From the NCBI GenBank assembly GCA_018402615.1, contig JAGYIH010000018.1, positions 1-20,183 of the forward strand: DNA of 20,183 bases, in the 5' to 3' direction. The position numbers and the translations under genes were made by a program. Source of the stretch: Aquiluna sp. (GTDB taxonomy: Bacteria > Actinomycetota > Actinomycetes > Actinomycetales > Microbacteriaceae). Below the pieces are notes generated by a model. It was not told the DNA's origin and did no database searches. It saw nothing but the letters and a program-made list of their open reading frames with translations. The number at the start of each line of letters is the position of its first letter. Within the stretch, counting starts at the first letter, position 1. Shown one piece after another: positions 16,909 to 20,183 of this stretch.

Positions 16909-18607
16909 TTAGCCTTGGTTGCTACGTCCTTTCTTGAATATCTGATTAGCCGCAGCAAGTGCCCTCTGCGGCTGAACGGAAAAAGCTTTAATATTTGCCA
17001 AGAACCCGCGAGTGTAGCGGGGGGCAAAGGCTGCCGTTTCTGTCTCCTGGCTTCCAGCTCACTTGCATCGACTAGTAGGTCGATGGAACGAGCCTGATGT
17101 CGACCCGAATCAGGTCCCCCATCTTGTACCAGGGCTATTGGTCCGCCATCGGTAGCCTCTGGTGCAACGTGGCCAATGCTCAGTCCGGCTGTGCTGCCTG
17201 GAGAATCTGCTGTCCGTCAATAGTAGGACATCTTTACCAAGGTCTGCACCCTCTTGATTGCTCCTGTAACAGCAGCACTGCATACCCGGCCCACCTCGAG
17301 GGACCCCCTCGTAGCGAATAACCACAACGTCGCCAGCAACAATCTTGCCCTCAGACAGTGCTGCCACAGAACCCTCATTTGGTCAAAAACCCTTGCTGGA
17401 CCTCGAATGTTTCTAGGTCAAAGCCCGCAGTCTTCACAACCGCACCCTCAGGCGTACGCTTATGTAGCACTGGAAATCCGCCAACCTTGTGAATCGGGTT
17501 TGACATTGCACGGATGATCTTGCCGTCTGGGTCTGGTGGGTTGATGTCGGCCAGGTTCTCGGCCATGGTCTTGCCGGTAACGGTCATAATCGTCTCCAGA
17601 TGAGTCCCGACATCCAATAGCGTCGCATCAAACCGGCACCACCGACGCGGTCAACATCATTCATCACGTACTGACCAAAAGGCTTTAAGGTCTCCGGCAG
17701 TGTGGAACCTGTCCTCGAAATGCGGTTGAAGTCATCAAGCTGCAAGTCAACCCGCCTCACGAGCAATGGCAAGAAGGTGCAGAACGGCATTGGTGGAACC
17801 ACCAAAGGCCATCACATTTTGGCAATGGCATTTTCGAATGCCTTTGGTCATGATTCATGAGCTGTGATGCCCTTTGAAACAGGTTCACAACTGCCTCACC
17901 GGAGCGTGAGCCCAGACGTCACGCCTCTGTCTGCCGATGGTGGTGCGGCAGAACCGCAGGCTCATACCGTGCGCCTCGCCAGATTATGGTTATGGTGGCC
18001 ATACCGCCACAGGCGCCCTCTCCTGACAAATTGCCCTTCTGATTCTTCTGCCCAGATCCTCTTCGCTCATCTTGGCCGGCCTTGCAGGCACCGACGGCTC
18101 CCAAAGGCATCAATATGCGACCTGCTCGGTGCCGTCAGTGAGCTTTACCCAGCCCGGAGCAATCGAACCTGCGTATAAAACACCGACGCCAGATCAAGCC
18201 TGCCGCTGCCACAGTATGCCCGGCAGTGACTTATCGCGCCGGCCAACAAAACAGAACCGTCCAGGCGTTCCGCCTGCATCACGGTCTCAACCGAGTCAGC
18301 GATTACCTCGTGACTCACAAGTGAAAAGTGCATGCCCTCGTGGCCCATGGAAATGCCATCAGAGACTGAGATGGTGCCAAACTGCATTGGCCAACCCTGT
18401 GCCCAGAACGCCGACCTTGGCCGCCTTTGCTAGGCGGTCCAGAGAAAGGTTGCAAGGCGTAACTTCATTCCAACTCGAAGCAATGCCAATCTGCGGCTTC
18501 TCCCAGTCGTCGTCACCCATGCCAACTGCTCTGAGCATTCCACGCGCAGCAGCGCGCTCGATACCGTCGGTTACTTCAAATGAACGAGGTTTCATTGGAT
18601 TAGGCAT
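16909..18607 (-). pseudogene. ilvD: Dihydroxy-acid dehydratase, multiply frameshifted
   Basis: IlvD dehydrates dihydroxy acids to the 2-oxo acids used by IlvE. The 1,699-bp locus has the normal size. Pieces run in order but change frame often: from ATG 18607, [20 protein letters not shown] and [20 protein letters not shown]; then [122 protein letters not shown] text, and a tail ending [10 protein letters not shown] before TAA at 16909. The Fe-S motif CDKSLPG is restored by adding one T near 18235, and LPPRYTRGFL by adding one C to a C6 run. Damage is worst near 17.85-18.07 kb. The start has no Shine-Dalgarno site but a -10 box six bases upstream, so it is probably leaderless. Confidence 0.85.
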
Positions 18608-18613
18608 GGGCCA

Positions 18614-18619
18614 ATCATA
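18614..18619 (-). promoter_or_regulatory. -10 box of a leaderless ilvD promoter
   Basis: On the minus strand TATGAT is followed by six bases and then the ilvD ATG (18607), so transcription should start at or next to the start codon. No ribosome binding site is present. The -35 region (TTCAGG, 17 bases upstream) is weak. This is probably the promoter of the whole ilvD-ilvB-ilvN-ilvC operon; with no leader there is no room for a leader-peptide attenuator. Confidence 0.55.
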
Positions 18620-18632
18620 GTTTCAATTGCGG

Positions 18633-18638
18633 TAGCCT
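18633..18638 (+). promoter_or_regulatory. -10 box of a leaderless crtB promoter
   Basis: TAGCCT fits TANNNT and is followed by six bases and the crtB GTG at 18645, the same geometry as at ilvD and the MFS gene. The GAAGGG between them touches the start codon and is too close to act as a normal ribosome binding site. A clear -35 box is not visible. Confidence 0.45.
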
Positions 18639-18644
18639 GAAGGG

Positions 18645-19538
18645 GTGCAAAGCCAAGACACCACCTCTATTCCTAGCGGTTTGGCGCTCTATTCACAGGC
18701 CGCTCACAGAGCCTCAAGAGAAGTCATCTACAGCTACTCCACTTCTTTTGGCATGGCCACCAGACTCCTGGGCAAGAACATCCGTCCGCACGTTGAAAAC
18801 ATTTACGCACTTGTTCGAGTTGCAGATGAAATAGTCGACGGCTCCGCTGCCGAGGCTGCAACTGAGTCAGCCGAGCTGGTTCCCGATGCCCTATTGACTG
18901 AGTTTGAACAGGAAACCTATAGGGCAATGCGGCTTGGTTTTTCCACCAACCTGGTGATTCACGCCTTTGCTCAGACTGCCCGCGAGATGGGTATTAAAAA
19001 AGACATAGTCGAGCCGTTTTTTTACTCAATGCGTCAGGACTTGACTTTGCAGGACCACGACCAGGCTTCTTTTGAACGCTACGTCTACGGCTCCGCCGAG
19101 GTGGTGGGACTGATGTGCCTTGCGGTATTCGTGAAGGGTACTGACTACACGCAAGAACAAAAGACCACGCTGGTTCAAGGCGCCAGGGCCCTGGGAGCCG
19201 CCTTTCAAAAGGTGAACTTCCTTCGAGACCTGGCCGCTGATTTCAAAAAGCTTGGCCGCAGCTACTTCCCTGGAGTAAATGTGGCGAGCTTCGATGAGGC
19301 AACCAAGTTGCGACTGGTTCAAGACATCAGAGAAGATCTAGAAAAGTCGGCCAAAACCCTGCCGCTGCTGGCACCGAGTGCCAGAAAGGCAGTCACCGCA
19401 GCGCAGCTTTTGTTCCAGCAGCTAAATGAAAAGATCCACAAAACCCCAGCAGCGGAACTTATTTCCACCCGTATCTCGGTTAGCAATCTAAGCAAACTAA
19501 ATCTTCTGATCAAGTCCTACCTAGGAGCAAAGCCCTGA
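18645..19538 (+). CDS. crtB: Phytoene synthase
   Basis: CrtB condenses two geranylgeranyl diphosphates to phytoene, the first step of C40 carotenoid synthesis, at the membrane surface. The product is 297 aa, a normal size. Seen: YSTSFGMATRLLG (about residues 31-43), the first aspartate-rich motif ALVRVADEIVDG with DEIVD at about 61-65, and the second motif NFLRDLAAD at about 191-199, the two Mg-diphosphate-binding sites of trans-isoprenyl synthases. The GTG at 18645 is chosen from the upstream -10 box and because no ATG precedes the first conserved segment. The stop overlaps the start of crtI (ATG within TGATG), so the two are translationally coupled. It is divergent from ilvD with only 37 bp between starts. 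Confidence 0.94.
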   Translation: MQSQDTTSIPSGLALYSQAAHRASREVIYSYSTSFGMATRLLGKNIRPHVENIYALVRVADEIVDGSAAEAATESAELVPDALLTEFEQETYRAMRLGFSTNLVIHAFAQTAREMGIKKDIVEPFFYSMRQDLTLQDHDQASFERYVYGSAEVVGLMCLAVFVKGTDYTQEQKTTLVQGARALGAAFQKVNFLRDLAADFKKLGRSYFPGVNVASFDEATKLRLVQDIREDLEKSAKTLPLLAPSARKAVTAAQLLFQQLNEKIHKTPAAELISTRISVSNLSKLNLLIKSYLGAKP

Positions 19539-20183
19539 TGCAAAAAACCGCTGTTGTAATCGGAGGCGGAATCGCCGGGTTGGCCACCGCAGGCCTTTTG
19601 GCCAAGGCCGGGATGCAGGTCAAGCTCTTTGAGGCCAAAGATGTGCTTGGTGGCAGGGCATACCTTTGGGAAAAGGACGGCTTCCGCTTTGACATGGGGC
19701 CAAGCTGGTACTTGATGCCCGATGCCTTTGAGCAGTTTTTTAACCTCATGGGCACCACGGCAGCCCAAGAGCTCAAGCTGGAGCGACTAAACCCTGCCTA
19801 CCAAACCCGCAACGAGGGAATGAACGATCGGCTGATCATGCCGGACAACGTTGAGGGCATCAAGGAAATGTTTGAGTCGATCGAAGAGGGTGCCGGCAAG
19901 AATCTGGAGCGCTACCTAAAGAGTTCAAAAGAGGCCTACGACCTTTCAATCAAGCACTTTTTGTACACGAACTTTAGAGATGCCCGCAGCTTTGTGCAGC
20001 CAGAGGTTTTGGCCAAGTTGCCGACCTTCATCAAGCTCTTGCTGAAATCGCTCTACAACTTCTCTGGCGAGTACGTGAAGGATGACCGACTCAAGAAGAT
20101 GCTGAACTTCCCAGCGGTGTTTCTTGGCGCGTCGCCGTATGACACACCGAGCATGTATCACCTGATGACCCACGTTGATCTAA
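19538..20183 (+). CDS. crtI: Phytoene desaturase, N-terminal part (runs off right edge)
   Basis: CrtI is an FAD-dependent desaturase that converts phytoene to lycopene or a related polyene. About 215 codons are present and open to the end of the window. Seen: the N-terminal dinucleotide-binding fold VVIGGGIAGLATAGLLAKAG (about residues 6-25), followed by LFEAKDVLGGRAYLWEKDGF with the GGR turn (about 38-40), and DMGPSWYLMPDAF (about 53-65), all typical of CrtI-type enzymes. The ATG at 19538 overlaps the crtB TGA. Carotenoids in planktonic Actinobacteria serve photoprotection and can feed retinal for rhodopsins (general knowledge; no rhodopsin is in this window). The exact number of desaturation steps cannot be told. 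Confidence 0.94.
   Translation, partial: MQKTAVVIGGGIAGLATAGLLAKAGMQVKLFEAKDVLGGRAYLWEKDGFRFDMGPSWYLMPDAFEQFFNLMGTTAAQELKLERLNPAYQTRNEGMNDRLIMPDNVEGIKEMFESIEEGAGKNLERYLKSSKEAYDLSIKHFLYTNFRDARSFVQPEVLAKLPTFIKLLLKSLYNFSGEYVKDDRLKKMLNFPAVFLGASPYDTPSMYHLMTHVDL

Overview
The window looks like a chromosomal segment of a compact, moderate-GC actinobacterium, most plausibly a planktonic Microbacteriaceae member (Rhodoluna/Aquiluna-like). This rests on protein similarity, on TANNNT-type leaderless promoters, on very short intergenic gaps, on a carotenoid locus, and on gene order. The order leuD-leuC, an MFS permease, tRNA-Glu/tRNA-Gln, gltX, an FAH-family gene, leuB, serA, ilvC-ilvN-ilvB resembles, from memory, the Mycobacterium tuberculosis Rv2987c-Rv3003c neighbourhood. 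The genus-level guess is inference.

Layout. 1-2628 (minus): 3' end of an operon leuC-leuD-murA, murA running off the left edge. 2685-3920 (plus): MFS permease, then a bidirectional terminator and tRNA-Glu(CTC). 4089-5507 (minus): a diacylglycerol/lipid kinase and a small membrane protein. 5536-10081 (minus): leuB-ilvE-FAH-gltX-tRNA-Gln(CTG), closed by a strong terminator. 10135-11317: a divergent sulfur module, with a lipoprotein rhodanese on minus and a CstR-like CsoR-family repressor plus cytosolic rhodanese on plus. These share one palindromic operator, and a 29-codon remnant of a third rhodanese follows. 11320-14641: serA (minus), a small membrane protein (plus) and ilvC (minus), all broken by many frameshifts. 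14668-18607 (minus): ilvD-ilvB-ilvN, upstream of ilvC in the same operon; ilvD is badly broken, while ilvB and ilvN are essentially intact except at their outer ends. 18645-20183 (plus): crtB-crtI, start of a carotenoid operon running off the right edge.

Together the window carries most of the leucine/valine/isoleucine pathway (ilvB/N, ilvC, ilvD, ilvE, leuB, leuC, leuD) plus the first step of serine synthesis (serA). Only leuA is not seen. Two stretches, about 12.2-14.7 kb and 16.9-18.6 kb, hold dense single-base indels and substitutions. Conserved motifs there survive in alternating frames, which suggests poor base calling or assembly rather than true gene decay, though this cannot be settled from sequence alone.

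The most interesting biology is the putative persulfide-responsive divergon at 10.2-11.3 kb and the very compact back-to-back leaderless promoters between ilvD and crtB. No mobile element, CRISPR array or phage gene was seen.
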